A model generated the notes under the pieces. It saw only the letters and a list, made by a program, of their open reading frames with translations. It was not told the DNA's origin and made no database searches. Shown here in pieces: positions 22,728 through 31,745 of a DNA stretch of 64,000 nucleotides. Position numbers and translations under genes: made by a program. The stretch comes from an uncultured Christensenella sp. (GTDB lineage Bacteria; Bacillota; Clostridia; Christensenellales; CAG-917): assembly GCA_910577815.1 (NCBI GenBank), contig CAJTNO010000003.1, forward strand, positions 124,001 through 188,000, written 5' to 3'. Each line of letters starts with the position of its first letter. Positions within the stretch are counted from its first letter, which is position 1.

Positions 22728-25097
22728 TTATTCGGCATTCTCGGTCTTTTTCTTACGGGTTGTCTTTTTCTTGGGTGCTTCCGCACTCTCCTCCAACTCG
22801 TCTGCAAGCTCGAGATTTAAGCCCTTAAAGAGTTCGCCAAGCGAAGCGGAGCCGCTTCCGGATACCCACTCCTTAGGCTCGTTGGAAGTTTCCTTCTTAG
22901 CGGCGCGGCGGTCCTTTCTTCCCTCGCCGTCGGCAACCTTCTGCTCAAACTTCTTCATTCTGGAGCTACGCTTGCTCGCCTTCTCTTCCTCTGTTGCCTC
23001 TCCCTCTACTGCAACTGCAGTAATCGTCTCGTCGGGCGTGGGCAGTAAATCCTTAATAGAGAGCGTTATACGCGTATCCTCAAAGCCGATTATCTTTGCC
23101 TCTACCTCCTGTCCTGCGGTCAAGGCCTCGTTTGCGTCCTTAATCCAGTTGTGGGAAATCTGAGAAACGTGTACCAAGCCGTCGATGCCGTCCTCGATAG
23201 ATACAAATGCGCCGTATGGGAATATTCTTTCAACCTTGCCTTTGATAACAGTGCCTACAGGATACTTTTCTGCGGCAACCTCGTAGGGTTTCTTTTGGAG
23301 TTGCTTATAGCCGAGCGAAATTCTGCCCGCCTCTCTGTCAAGCTTAAGTACGACAAAATCCTTTACGTCGCCGATTTTAAGCACGGTAGAAGGGTCGGTA
23401 ATTCTGTTCCAGCTAAGCTCGGAGATATGAGCGAGGCAATCGAAGCCGTCTACGCTTACAAACGCACCGAACTGAGTAAATCTCTTTACCTTACCGGTAA
23501 CTATGTCGTTTACGTGCATCTTGCCCCAAAATGCGTCCTCTTTCTCTTTTTTCTCTTTCTCGAGTATCATACGCTGAGAGGCTACAAGATATTTCTTTCT
23601 ATGCGGCTTAGCTGCTTCCTCGGGTTTATTCTCCGTATTTTCCTCACCCTCCTGAACCTCTGCGGCTTTCGTCTTGGGGGGCATAATCATAAGGCGCAAT
23701 TTCTTGCCCTTATAATCCTCGAGGTTGTTGACATAGCCCATTCTAATCTGGCTTGCGGGAACAAATACCGTGTACTGTCCCATACGTCCGCGCAGACCGT
23801 CTTTTACGACCTCGGTCATTACAAGCGAGAACTCACCGGCGGAAAGCGCCTTTTCAGCCTCCTCCTCGGCAATACGCTCTGCGTCAACCTCTTTCTTGGA
23901 AAGCTTGACATAATCTTTATCAACAGACTTGATGTTTGCAAAAATAACGTCGTCCTTATTGAAATCGGACGGATTGTAATTGCCGTCAATGGAAGCATCG
24001 GACTTATCAATGAAACCGTCCTTCTTTCCGCCGATAGCGACGTAAATTCCGGACTCTCCCGCGCTTATAACCGTACCCTTGATACGCTTGCCTACTCTGT
24101 AGTTGGTATAATTGCCGGCTACATTTGTAGACTTCATAAGGTCAGCCATAGTTTCGGGCTCTTTATCTTGAGTTGTCGTGGGTTGCTCTTGAAGTGTTGC
24201 CTCTTTGTTCACTTCAACTTCTGCTGAATTTTCAGCTACGATTTGAGTAGTTTCACTCATAAGTTTATTTACCTCCCGTATCAACCACGGCGGAGTTGAA
24301 GCTCCTGCGACGATTGATACACTTTGAATATCCTTAAACTGACATATACAAGACTTAACTTCATCAACGCTGTTAGCAAAAATAACGTTTGAATTAAACT
24401 CCGAGGCTACCTCTGCAAGTCTGCGGGTGTTTGCGCTGTGCTTTGCGCCGAGAACCAACACCGCGTCCGTAGCTTTGGCAAGCTCGCGCACCTCTTGCTG
24501 TCTTACTGTAGTATTGTAGCAAATAGTATTGAAAATGCCAACTGATTTACAGGAATTTTTTTGGAATTTAGATACAAAATCTTTAATTTTATAAAAATCT
24601 TCCTCTAAAACGGTAGTTTGAAAGATAACAGAGGTAGGATTGTCGCTAATTTGCGGTGCTTTTCCTATAGGAACTATTGTCACATTATCGCCCGCGTAGC
24701 CTGCAATTCCGATGACCTCGTCGTGCGCCGAATCCCCGATAATAACGATATTATCTCCCAACTCCGCTCTTTCCCGAGCAAGACGCTGATTGCGCTTAAC
24801 AACTGGACAGGTCGCGTCTTCTACTATCAATCCTCTGTTGCGCAAATCCGTTTCAACGGATTCGGGAACTCCGTGGGCTCTGATAAGCACGACATCGCCC
24901 GACTTCAGCCCGCAGATATTATCGAGTTCCACATTGTATATGCCGTTAGATTGCAGAAATTCCGTGACAAGCTCATTATGTACAAGCTCCCCAAGCGTAT
25001 ATATGCGTCCGTATTTTCGGACTAAATCCAAAGCCTTGTCTACAGCGGCTTTTACTCCGCTGCAAAAGCCGGCGTGCGCCGCTACCTCAACTCTCAC
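22728..25097 (-). CDS. ispH: IspH fused to ribosomal-S1-like RNA-binding domains
   Basis: 789 residues. Residues 1-280 are 4-hydroxy-3-methylbut-2-enyl diphosphate reductase, last enzyme of the MEP isoprenoid pathway, with the three 4Fe-4S cysteines in AGFCSGV, ATCPVV and TICYNTT. A Glu-rich linker leads to about four S1 domains (337-405, 420-475 degenerate, 532-605, 618-690), then a basic tail KKKTTRKKK. The fusion is known in Clostridia, where the S1 part may serve as ribosomal S1-like protein. The GTG start overlaps the cmk-plsC stop (GTGA). Confidence 0.95.
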   Translation of the reverse strand: MRVEVAAHAGFCSGVKAAVDKALDLVRKYGRIYTLGELVHNELVTEFLQSNGIYNVELDNICGLKSGDVVLIRAHGVPESVETDLRNRGLIVEDATCPVVKRNQRLARERAELGDNIVIIGDSAHDEVIGIAGYAGDNVTIVPIGKAPQISDNPTSVIFQTTVLEEDFYKIKDFVSKFQKNSCKSVGIFNTICYNTTVRQQEVRELAKATDAVLVLGAKHSANTRRLAEVASEFNSNVIFANSVDEVKSCICQFKDIQSVSIVAGASTPPWLIREVNKLMSETTQIVAENSAEVEVNKEATLQEQPTTTQDKEPETMADLMKSTNVAGNYTNYRVGKRIKGTVISAGESGIYVAIGGKKDGFIDKSDASIDGNYNPSDFNKDDVIFANIKSVDKDYVKLSKKEVDAERIAEEEAEKALSAGEFSLVMTEVVKDGLRGRMGQYTVFVPASQIRMGYVNNLEDYKGKKLRLMIMPPKTKAAEVQEGEENTENKPEEAAKPHRKKYLVASQRMILEKEKKEKEDAFWGKMHVNDIVTGKVKRFTQFGAFVSVDGFDCLAHISELSWNRITDPSTVLKIGDVKDFVVLKLDREAGRISLGYKQLQKKPYEVAAEKYPVGTVIKGKVERIFPYGAFVSIEDGIDGLVHVSQISHNWIKDANEALTAGQEVEAKIIGFEDTRITLSIKDLLPTPDETITAVAVEGEATEEEKASKRSSRMKKFEQKVADGEGRKDRRAAKKETSNEPKEWVSGSGSASLGELFKGLNLELADELEESAEAPKKKTTRKKKTENAE

Positions 25098-26494
25098 TTG
25101 CGCTCCTTATTTTTCTTTTTGAGATTTTCTACATACTCGTTGCATTGACGGCGCGTTTCGTCCATCTTAGCGCGCAAAACCTCGGTAGCCGCGTGCATCT
25201 GCTCGGGAGTTCTCGAGCCGTAAAACTCATCTAATGTAAACGGCTCGCCTATATACAGCCAATTACGTCTGAACAGCTTTGGAGAAGAATAATAAAGCAT
25301 AGGCACAATAGGCGACTTCGTTTTTATTGCAAAACGCGCCGTTCCCGTTTTAAACTCTGCCATATCCTGCGTGCCCTGCTTGTTTCTTGTACCTTCGGGG
25401 AAAATCATAAGCTTTTTACCGCCCTTAAGTACGCTTAAAACATTCTTAACGGCGTCTATATCTGCTTCACCCCGTCTTACCGGAATAGCTCCGAGCTTAT
25501 GGAGAAACCAGCCCGCGATGGGCACCTTAAACAGCTCGTACTTTGCGAGTATATGCGCCTCACGCTTAAATAGCGCAAAGCACGGGATAAATGTATCCAC
25601 CTTTGAATAGTGATTGCAGGTATAAATAGCGTTATTGTCAATCAACGCCCTTTCTTTATTTACGATTTTTATAGGCCAAAGCAAACGCTGCAACGGATGT
25701 AACAGTACTCTCATAAATCGGTAAAAGCCAAAATGAGTTTGAACAGTATAATAACTTTTCATCCTTTTGGCAGTGCGCTTGGACACCTTTTTCTCCTCGA
25801 CCGCCGCAGGCGTATCAAGCTTAACGCCCTGTTTGGTTTTTATGTGTACAACTTGTTTTATATGCGCTACAACGTCGTCTATACCCATATCGGTAGTATC
25901 CACAAATTCTGCGTCGTCCGCTTGCTTGAGCGGAGCGACCTCTCGGTGCGAATCGTTATAGTCGCGCTGAATAATATCCTGTAGCAATGTATCGTAATCA
26001 ACCGCCTGCCCTTTTTCGGTAAGCTCTTTGTACCTGCGCGTCGCACGCTCCTCCGCAGTTGCGGTCATATAAAATTTACAGTTTGCGTCGGGAAGCACAA
26101 AAGTTCCTATATCCCTGCCGTCGAGTACTACGTCGTGAGTTTTTGCAAACTCTCTCTGAAGCTCCACCATTTTGTATCTTACGGGAGGTAACGCGGATAT
26201 ATCGCTTGCCGCCCTGGACATATAATGCTCCCTCAGATAAGGAGTAGTATTTATGCCGTTGACGTAAATCTGCTGAGTGCCGTTTTCATATACGATATCC
26301 ATATTCATAGATTCGAGCATTGTCTTAACGCTTTGCTCGTCGGTGACGGATATACCTTGCTGTAACGCATAATAAGCCGTAGCGCGATACATCGCCCCGG
26401 TATCGAGATAGATTATACCAAGGTCCTTAGCAACAGCCTTGGCAACTGTGCTTTTGCCCGCGCCCGCGGGACCGTCTATTGCAATATTTATCAT
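25094..26494 (-). CDS. cmk: Cytidylate kinase fused to 1-acylglycerol-3-phosphate acyltransferase
   Basis: 466 residues from the ATG at 26494, where AAGGAGG precedes at 5-nt spacing. Residues 1-215 are CMP/dCMP kinase: DGPAGAGKST (P-loop), YLDTGAMYRA, LDGRDIGT and the lid region. After a linker, residues about 250-460 are PlsC acyltransferase, which acylates lysophosphatidic acid: CNHYSKVD (the HX4D motif), GAIPVRRG, FPEGTRNKQG. In most Clostridia these are two adjacent genes; here no stop separates them. Confidence 0.94.
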   Translation of the reverse strand: MINIAIDGPAGAGKSTVAKAVAKDLGIIYLDTGAMYRATAYYALQQGISVTDEQSVKTMLESMNMDIVYENGTQQIYVNGINTTPYLREHYMSRAASDISALPPVRYKMVELQREFAKTHDVVLDGRDIGTFVLPDANCKFYMTATAEERATRRYKELTEKGQAVDYDTLLQDIIQRDYNDSHREVAPLKQADDAEFVDTTDMGIDDVVAHIKQVVHIKTKQGVKLDTPAAVEEKKVSKRTAKRMKSYYTVQTHFGFYRFMRVLLHPLQRLLWPIKIVNKERALIDNNAIYTCNHYSKVDTFIPCFALFKREAHILAKYELFKVPIAGWFLHKLGAIPVRRGEADIDAVKNVLSVLKGGKKLMIFPEGTRNKQGTQDMAEFKTGTARFAIKTKSPIVPMLYYSSPKLFRRNWLYIGEPFTLDEFYGSRTPEQMHAATEVLRAKMDETRRQCNEYVENLKKKNKERK

Positions 26495-26527
26495 AAATCC
26501 TCCTTGCACCGAGTGTAAGTTTCATAA

Positions 26528-27754
26528 TTATGCGCGCTTAATTATATCTCTCGCGCACGCTGCTGCGGTCGAAAATGCAATTTGCAGATTAAATCCTCCC
26601 GTCAGCGCGTCAACGTCAACCGTTTCTCCTATAAAATACAAGCCTTTTTGCAGCTTGCTTTCGCCCGACGGAGCCAAATCCTTAAGCGATACGCCGCCCG
26701 AGGTTACAACAGCCTCCGCAAACGGAGCAAGCCCCGTCATATTGAACGTCAGATTTTTAATAGTTTTTACAAGCCTTGCGCGTTCCTCGCGCGTTACGGA
26801 ATTTACCTTTTTACTCTCCGAAATATTTGCCTGTCGCAACACATAGGTGTTCAGTCGCTCGGGAAGCAAAGCGCGCGTTACGTTTTTGACATCCTGATTT
26901 TTACGCTCCTCGAAGTCGCGAAGCATTCTGTTTTCAAGCTGTTTCTCGTCAAGCGACGGCTTTAAATCAAGCGACAGCTTCACACCGCTTAATCTGTTTA
27001 CATAGGACGACAGCGTAAGCGCTACGGGTCCGCTGAGTCCTCTGTTGGTAAACATAAGCTCTCCGAATTTACCCGCGACTACCGCTCCTTGCGCATTGAC
27101 TGCGTCAAGTCTTACGTTTTTAAGAGATATACCCTGCAAAGGCGCAACGTTTTCGGCTACGAGAATGGGCGCAAGCGCCTGTTTTGGCTCTACAACGGTA
27201 TGTCCGAATTTTTTTGCAAAATCATAACCGTCTCCCGTCGAGCCTGTAGACGGATAGCTTATTCCGCCGGTTGCGACAACCACCTTATCAAAGCTTATAT
27301 CTTCACATACGCTGTTGTCGGTAGTTATTATAAAGCCTTGCTCGGTTGCGTTTATATCTTTTACAACGCAGTTATATTTTACACATACTCCGCAACGCTT
27401 AAGCTCATTAACAAGTGCTTTTATTACATCGGACGACTTTTGCGAGGCGGGAAATACCCTGTTTCCTCTTTCCACCACAAGCGGCAATCCCGCGGCTTCA
27501 AAAAAGCTCATCGTGTCGCGAGGCGTAAACGAATATAATGCCGAGCGCAGATATTTTTCACCGCGTACAACGTGCGCAAACAACGTATCACTGTCGCAAT
27601 CGTTTGTCAGATTGCAGCGTCCTTTGCCTGTTATGTAAAGCTTCTTGCCTATCTTTTCGTTTTTTTCGATAAGCGTAACGGACACGCCTTCTCTTGCAAG
27701 CATAATCGCATTCATTGCGCCCGCCGCGCCTCCGCCGATTACGCACACTCTCAT
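26528..27754 (-). CDS. BaiN/YhiN-type FAD-dependent oxidoreductase
   Basis: 408 residues of the HI0933-like flavoprotein family (annotated as BaiN or aminoacetone oxidase family). Motifs: CVIGGGAAGAMNA dinucleotide fold, GKKLYITGKGRCNLTN (family hallmark), VVVATGGISYPSTGSTGDGY, and the C-terminal FIGETVDVDALTGGFNLQ FAD-binding box. The true substrate is unknown; bile-acid activity should not be assumed. Its ATG overlaps the surE stop (ATGA). It heads the conserved clostridial order with cmk, plsC and ispH. Confidence 0.9.
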   Translation of the reverse strand: MRVCVIGGGAAGAMNAIMLAREGVSVTLIEKNEKIGKKLYITGKGRCNLTNDCDSDTLFAHVVRGEKYLRSALYSFTPRDTMSFFEAAGLPLVVERGNRVFPASQKSSDVIKALVNELKRCGVCVKYNCVVKDINATEQGFIITTDNSVCEDISFDKVVVATGGISYPSTGSTGDGYDFAKKFGHTVVEPKQALAPILVAENVAPLQGISLKNVRLDAVNAQGAVVAGKFGELMFTNRGLSGPVALTLSSYVNRLSGVKLSLDLKPSLDEKQLENRMLRDFEERKNQDVKNVTRALLPERLNTYVLRQANISESKKVNSVTREERARLVKTIKNLTFNMTGLAPFAEAVVTSGGVSLKDLAPSGESKLQKGLYFIGETVDVDALTGGFNLQIAFSTAAACARDIIKRA

Positions 27755-28521
27755 AGGCAAAACTCCGCCGATTGCATTGCGGAAATAACCTCCGCGTCAT
27801 TGCAAATCATACGTATAGGAGTAACGGTGATGTAGCCGTTTTCAGATAACGCGCAATCGCCGTTTATATCATAAATGCAGCTTCTGTCCGGCTTGCCGTC
27901 CACAAAAAATACTTCATTTCCGTTCTCATCGGTCCTAACCACATACTTTTCGTTGTAAGGACGATAGGTTACGGGCGCAACCCGTATGCCCTTGATGTTC
28001 TCTTTATTTGGGGACGGAATATTTACGTTTAAGGTAATGTCCTCGCTTGCATACTTAATAAGCTCGAAAAGGTTTTTCGCGATAAACTCAGCCGAATAAC
28101 CATACTCGTCGCTATGACGGGTACGCAAAGAGATGGCTATGGACGGAATGCGGTGAAACGTCCCCTCCTGCGCGGCGCCGAAGGTGCCTGAATACATAAC
28201 GTCCGAGCCTATGTTCAACACCGAATTTATACCCGATAGCACAACGTCGAATTTGCGCTCCTTATACAAATGCTTAACCGCAAATATTACGCAATCCGCA
28301 GGAGAACCGTCAACGGCATAGGTTTCAATGCCGTCCGGCATCTCTATTTTTTCGCAGGTAATTCCGCTGAAAAAATTGACCATATGCGCATAGCCCGACC
28401 GCTCGCCCTTGGGAGCCACCACAACCACGTTATGGTCTTTGGCAAGACGAACGGCAAGCGCGCGTATTCCGGGCGCAAAATATCCGTCGTCATTGGCAAT
28501 AAGAATATTCAGCTTTTTCAT
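27751..28521 (-). CDS. surE: 5'-nucleotidase SurE
   Basis: 256 residues from the ATG at 28521. SurE dephosphorylates nucleoside monophosphates and short polyphosphates. Metal-binding and active-site motifs: ILIANDDGYFAPGI at the N-terminus, APKGERSG, VDGSPADCV, and LSGINSVLNIGSDVMYSGTFGAA (split as SGINS and SGTFGAA). The ATG overlaps the stop of the upstream pseudouridine synthase (ATGA), showing a tightly packed operon. Confidence 0.94.
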   Translation of the reverse strand: MKKLNILIANDDGYFAPGIRALAVRLAKDHNVVVVAPKGERSGYAHMVNFFSGITCEKIEMPDGIETYAVDGSPADCVIFAVKHLYKERKFDVVLSGINSVLNIGSDVMYSGTFGAAQEGTFHRIPSIAISLRTRHSDEYGYSAEFIAKNLFELIKYASEDITLNVNIPSPNKENIKGIRVAPVTYRPYNEKYVVRTDENGNEVFFVDGKPDRSCIYDINGDCALSENGYITVTPIRMICNDAEVISAMQSAEFCL

Positions 28522-29366
28522 CTCTGCAATCCGCACAGCTTGGCAAGATAGGCTATTTCGCCCTCTCCAAGCTCTCTGTATCCTCCGCGCGACAGACCGC
28601 CGAGTCTTAACTCGCCTATAGCCACGCGCTTTAAAAATGTTACGTTTTTCTCCACCGCCTCGAACATACGGCGGATTTCTCTGTTTTTACCCTCGAAAAT
28701 AACCACCTCGAGTCGCGTATTTCCGTCCTCTACTCCCGTAACCTTTACCTTACAGCGACCGTATTTCACTCCGTCCACAGTAACGCCCTTGCGCAATATA
28801 GCAAGGTCGCTCTCCTCAATCGAGCCCTCGATGCGGACAATATACGTCTTTGAAATCTCACTGGACGGGTGCGTGAGCTTATAGGTCATATCCCCGTCGT
28901 TTGTAAGCAATAATAGCCCTTCGCTGTCATAATCCAGTCTGCCCACGGGGTGCAGCCTTTTGTCCTTGTATTCCCCAAGATAATCTACAACCGTTCTGCG
29001 CGGCTTCTTACCTTCGCCGATTCCCTTATCCTGCTGTACTGATTTTACGGATTCTTCCGGCATTTCGCGCTTTCTTGCCGTATTTTTATCAGCGTCCTCC
29101 TGCTTTTTGCGCCCGCTCTTGTCGTCGCGCGTATCATCCATTGTCGTGACGCAGCCCTTCGGCTTGTTAAACATAATATAATCGTAGTGCGTAATGTGGA
29201 CAACCTTTTTGCCGTCCACGTAAACGACATCCTTGTTTTCGTCTATTTCACTGCCGACCTCGCGCACAATTTTTTTATTTACGCTGACTCTGCCAGCTTT
29301 AACATATTCGTCGGCTTTACGTCTTGAACATACTCCGCATTCAGCCAAATACTTATTTATCCTCAT
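28518..29366 (-). CDS. RluB/RsuA-type rRNA pseudouridine synthase with insertion
   Basis: 282 residues. An S4 RNA-binding domain (MRINKYLAECGVCSRR) is followed by the RsuA-type catalytic domain, with catalytic Asp in GRLDYDSEGLLLLTNDG. Other motifs are MFNKPKG and KNREIRRMFE. Between TTMDDTRD and RRTVVDYL lies an extra block of about 45 charged, low-complexity residues rich in K, E, D and Q, not found in typical members. GGAG is 4-5 nt before the ATG at 29366. The target is probably 23S U2605-like (RluB) but could be another site. Confidence 0.9.
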   Translation of the reverse strand: MRINKYLAECGVCSRRKADEYVKAGRVSVNKKIVREVGSEIDENKDVVYVDGKKVVHITHYDYIMFNKPKGCVTTMDDTRDDKSGRKKQEDADKNTARKREMPEESVKSVQQDKGIGEGKKPRRTVVDYLGEYKDKRLHPVGRLDYDSEGLLLLTNDGDMTYKLTHPSSEISKTYIVRIEGSIEESDLAILRKGVTVDGVKYGRCKVKVTGVEDGNTRLEVVIFEGKNREIRRMFEAVEKNVTFLKRVAIGELRLGGLSRGGYRELGEGEIAYLAKLCGLQR

Positions 29367-29579
29367 AAGGCTCCGAATCAAAAAGAATAGTTTTTTGCAA
29401 TTCTTTAAGACATTATCTGTTTATTTGTTAAAGTATATCTTATTTTAATAATATAAGCAAGTAAAAACAAATCAAAGCTCAAAACACTTTACTTATCAAA
29501 TTTGAGTTTTTAGTTAAAAAAATATTACCTCTATTTATAAAAAAATTCAAACGCGTACAATTACTGTTTATATAAAAAT

Positions 29580-29603
29580 AAATGCCTCTTTTAAGAGGCA
29601 TTT
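29580..29603 (-). terminator. Terminator of the scpA-to-dacF block
   Basis: Ten-bp stem AAATGCCTCT / AGAGGCATTT with a 4-nt loop, followed on the minus strand by ATTTTTATAT. It lies 13 nt past the carboxypeptidase stop. Confidence 0.8.
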
Positions 29604-29615
29604 AACTATATACTG

Positions 29616-30794
29616 TTAAGCGCTTTTCAGCACCAGATATTCGCTGTTGTCGCTACGCAAAGGATAGTATAATTCGCTCCAATCCGACGACAGATGCGAG
29701 GGATGCTCTATTTCTATTTTCTTTGCACCTTCCTTACGGTTGACGAATGCGTCCTCATAAGATGTCATTTCAAAGTTATCAAAGCCGTAATTGAGCATCC
29801 TTATAGTATCGTTCCACATATCGTTGTAATTTAATACGACGGTAATAAGCTGCATATTGTTTCTGTACGCTCCGCTTACAAGACATCTGCCGCTTTTAGT
29901 TGTATAGCCGGTCTTAACACCGTTTGCACCCTCGTACAGCTTGAGCATCTTGTTTTTATTTCCGATATAATAAACCTCGTCGTCAATCGTAATCTTTGCC
30001 TTAAGCGTAGAGGCTATGCGCACAAATTCGGGATTCTCATATGCCTTAGCCGTAATAAGCGCAAGGTCGTACGCCGTAGTATAGTGGTTGTCGTCGTGCA
30101 AGCCGTGAGGATTTACAAAATTGGAGTCGTTTGCCCCAAGCTCTTTAGCGGTTTTGTTCATTAGCTCGGCAAACTTTTCCACACTTCCCGCCGTTTCTAT
30201 GGCAAGCGCGGTTGCAGCGTCATTTCCGCTCCTTAGCATAAGACCCAGCAAAAGGTCTTCTACGTTAATCTTTTGACCCGCGCGCAGATATATGGAGGAA
30301 CCCTCTACGCCTGCAGCCTGCTTGGGAACAGATACAACCCTGTCGAGAGGAAGATTGTTTAATACCACCAAAGCAGTAAGAACCTTGGTCGTACTTGCAG
30401 GAAAGCATCTTTCGTTCATACCCTCGTTTAGTAATACTCTGCGCGACGACTGCTCGATGACCACTCCGCTACGCGATTTCTGAACCGCCATAGCATACTC
30501 GTTAGGTTTATCTCCGGGCTTCGGTTTTGGCTTGCGATTGCCGTCGCGCTTTGTGTCGTCTATTATTGTGCCGTCCTCCTGCTCTCCGTCATAAAGAAAA
30601 TCCTCATCCAATACATCGTCAGGGTTTTCATCGGTTAAAACATCAATATATTTATCATTTTGCGGATAATTTAGAATACTTTTGAGGTTTTTTCTCTCAA
30701 TCCTATTGTTTGCGCCCAGCAAAATGATACTGTTTACAAGCACGATAGATACGAACAGGAATATAACTACCGAATAAATTTTCTTCTTTTCCAT
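29616..30794 (-). CDS. D-alanyl-D-alanine carboxypeptidase (DacF/DacB-like)
   Basis: 392 residues. Peptidase S11 penicillin-binding protein that trims pentapeptide stems in peptidoglycan. An N-terminal membrane anchor or signal (residues 5-30) is followed by an acidic, Pro/Lys-rich linker (to about 100), then the catalytic motifs STTK, SGN and KTGYT. The C-terminal PBP5-like domain is short. It follows ytfJ directly and belongs with sporulation genes, so a cortex role is plausible. AAGGA precedes the ATG at 30794; an in-frame TTG upstream overlaps the ytfJ stop. Confidence 0.9.
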   Translation of the reverse strand: MEKKKIYSVVIFLFVSIVLVNSIILLGANNRIERKNLKSILNYPQNDKYIDVLTDENPDDVLDEDFLYDGEQEDGTIIDDTKRDGNRKPKPKPGDKPNEYAMAVQKSRSGVVIEQSSRRVLLNEGMNERCFPASTTKVLTALVVLNNLPLDRVVSVPKQAAGVEGSSIYLRAGQKINVEDLLLGLMLRSGNDAATALAIETAGSVEKFAELMNKTAKELGANDSNFVNPHGLHDDNHYTTAYDLALITAKAYENPEFVRIASTLKAKITIDDEVYYIGNKNKMLKLYEGANGVKTGYTTKSGRCLVSGAYRNNMQLITVVLNYNDMWNDTIRMLNYGFDNFEMTSYEDAFVNRKEGAKKIEIEHPSHLSSDWSELYYPLRSDNSEYLVLKSA

Positions 30795-30799
30795 ACTCG

Positions 30800-31150
30800 T
30801 CAATCCTTTTTAATGGTATCCAAAACGCTTCCGAAAAGCTCTATCCATTTATTTGAACTTTCCGATTTATCTACGCTGACAAAACGCTTTTCCCTGCCGC
30901 AGATTAAAAAGCCTACGGGAGTCAGAGTCACGCCTCCGCCCGATACCGCGCTATAGGGATACTGAAGCGAGTTGTCCTTAGGACTGCCGTATTCGCCCCC
31001 GCCTACCACAAATCCGTAGCTCAGCTTATTCACGGATAAAATAACCGTACCGTCAGACGCTACAAAGGGCTTTCCTATTACGTCGTCGCTTTCTGCCGCA
31101 CAGCGCACGCTGTCCACAGTTCTCTTTAAAATTTCGTCTAAATTATCCAT
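30800..31150 (-). CDS. ytfJ: GerW/YtfJ family sporulation protein
   Basis: 116 residues, the usual length for YtfJ/GerW, a forespore protein needed for normal germination in B. subtilis. Family features: VIGKPFVASDGTVILSVNKLSYGFVVGGGEYG (seen as GKPF, TVILSV and GFVVGGGEYG), SGGGVTLTPVGFLI and a C-terminal amphipathic stretch. It overlaps the DUF2953 gene by 8 nt and precedes dacF, the usual clostridial order. Confidence 0.92.
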   Translation of the reverse strand: MDNLDEILKRTVDSVRCAAESDDVIGKPFVASDGTVILSVNKLSYGFVVGGGEYGSPKDNSLQYPYSAVSGGGVTLTPVGFLICGREKRFVSVDKSESSNKWIELFGSVLDTIKKD

Positions 31151-31649
31151 TGTTACCTCTCAGTCCCGCAAATATCATATTTAGTATTTGCAAAACGTTT
31201 ATTTTAATTTTAAGTCTGCCGTCAATCTCAAGCGTATCCGACGGCTGTGCCGTAAAAACCTTTAAATTGCTTATCAAAGGCTGTAACGCTCCGCTAAGTC
31301 CCGCGCACAGCATAGCGGTGGTCTTTGCGTCCTGCGTTCCTACAAGCGCAAGAATGTTGCCACGCATCCTCAAGCCTTCGATTTTATACTGCTCGGCAAT
31401 ATTTCTCAGCTTATTCAAAGACAGTTTTTTACCGGACTTAAACTGTTTTCCGTTAATCTGCAGGCTGAACAGTCCTCTTTCTCTCTTTATTCGAAGTTTC
31501 GTGACAGGCAGCCCCAAAACCGTTACGTTAAGGTCGATTTTGTCGCGAGCAAGAGATATATGTCCGTTTGCGCCTATTCTTAACGGATAAAACAGCATCG
31601 TGACCAACACCTGCACTACAACTAAAAATCCCATAACTCCGGTATTCAC
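31143..31649 (-). CDS. DUF2953 protein (YtfI-like)
   Basis: 168 residues. A hydrophobic N-terminus (about residues 5-22, including LVVVQVLVTMLFYPL) may anchor it in the membrane. The remainder is a beta-rich domain with conserved basic residues, as in the DUF2953/YtfI family, which is encoded next to ytfJ in many spore formers. The function is unknown, and the coupling with ytfJ suggests a shared role in spore development. Confidence 0.8.
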   Translation of the reverse strand: MNTGVMGFLVVVQVLVTMLFYPLRIGANGHISLARDKIDLNVTVLGLPVTKLRIKRERGLFSLQINGKQFKSGKKLSLNKLRNIAEQYKIEGLRMRGNILALVGTQDAKTTAMLCAGLSGALQPLISNLKVFTAQPSDTLEIDGRLKIKINVLQILNMIFAGLRGNNG

Positions 31650-31694
31650 GCTAATATTCTGCGTAAAAATTTAAATAATATTAACTGATATAAA

Positions 31695-31719
31695 AAAAGG
31701 CGATATATTTTCGCCTTTT
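31695..31719 (-). terminator. Terminator of scpA-scpB
   Basis: Nine-bp stem AAAAGGCGA / TCGCCTTTT with a 7-nt loop, ending in a T-run on the minus strand, 27 nt past the scpB stop. Confidence 0.75.
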
Positions 31720-31745
31720 AAAGGATTTATCGTTTAAAATTTTAA

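Noticed and set aside
23151..24227. A 358-codon open frame on the plus strand inside ispH-S1
   Set aside because: It is the antisense shadow of the S1-domain region; the minus frame has clear domains, and the plus frame has no ribosome site or recognisable family.
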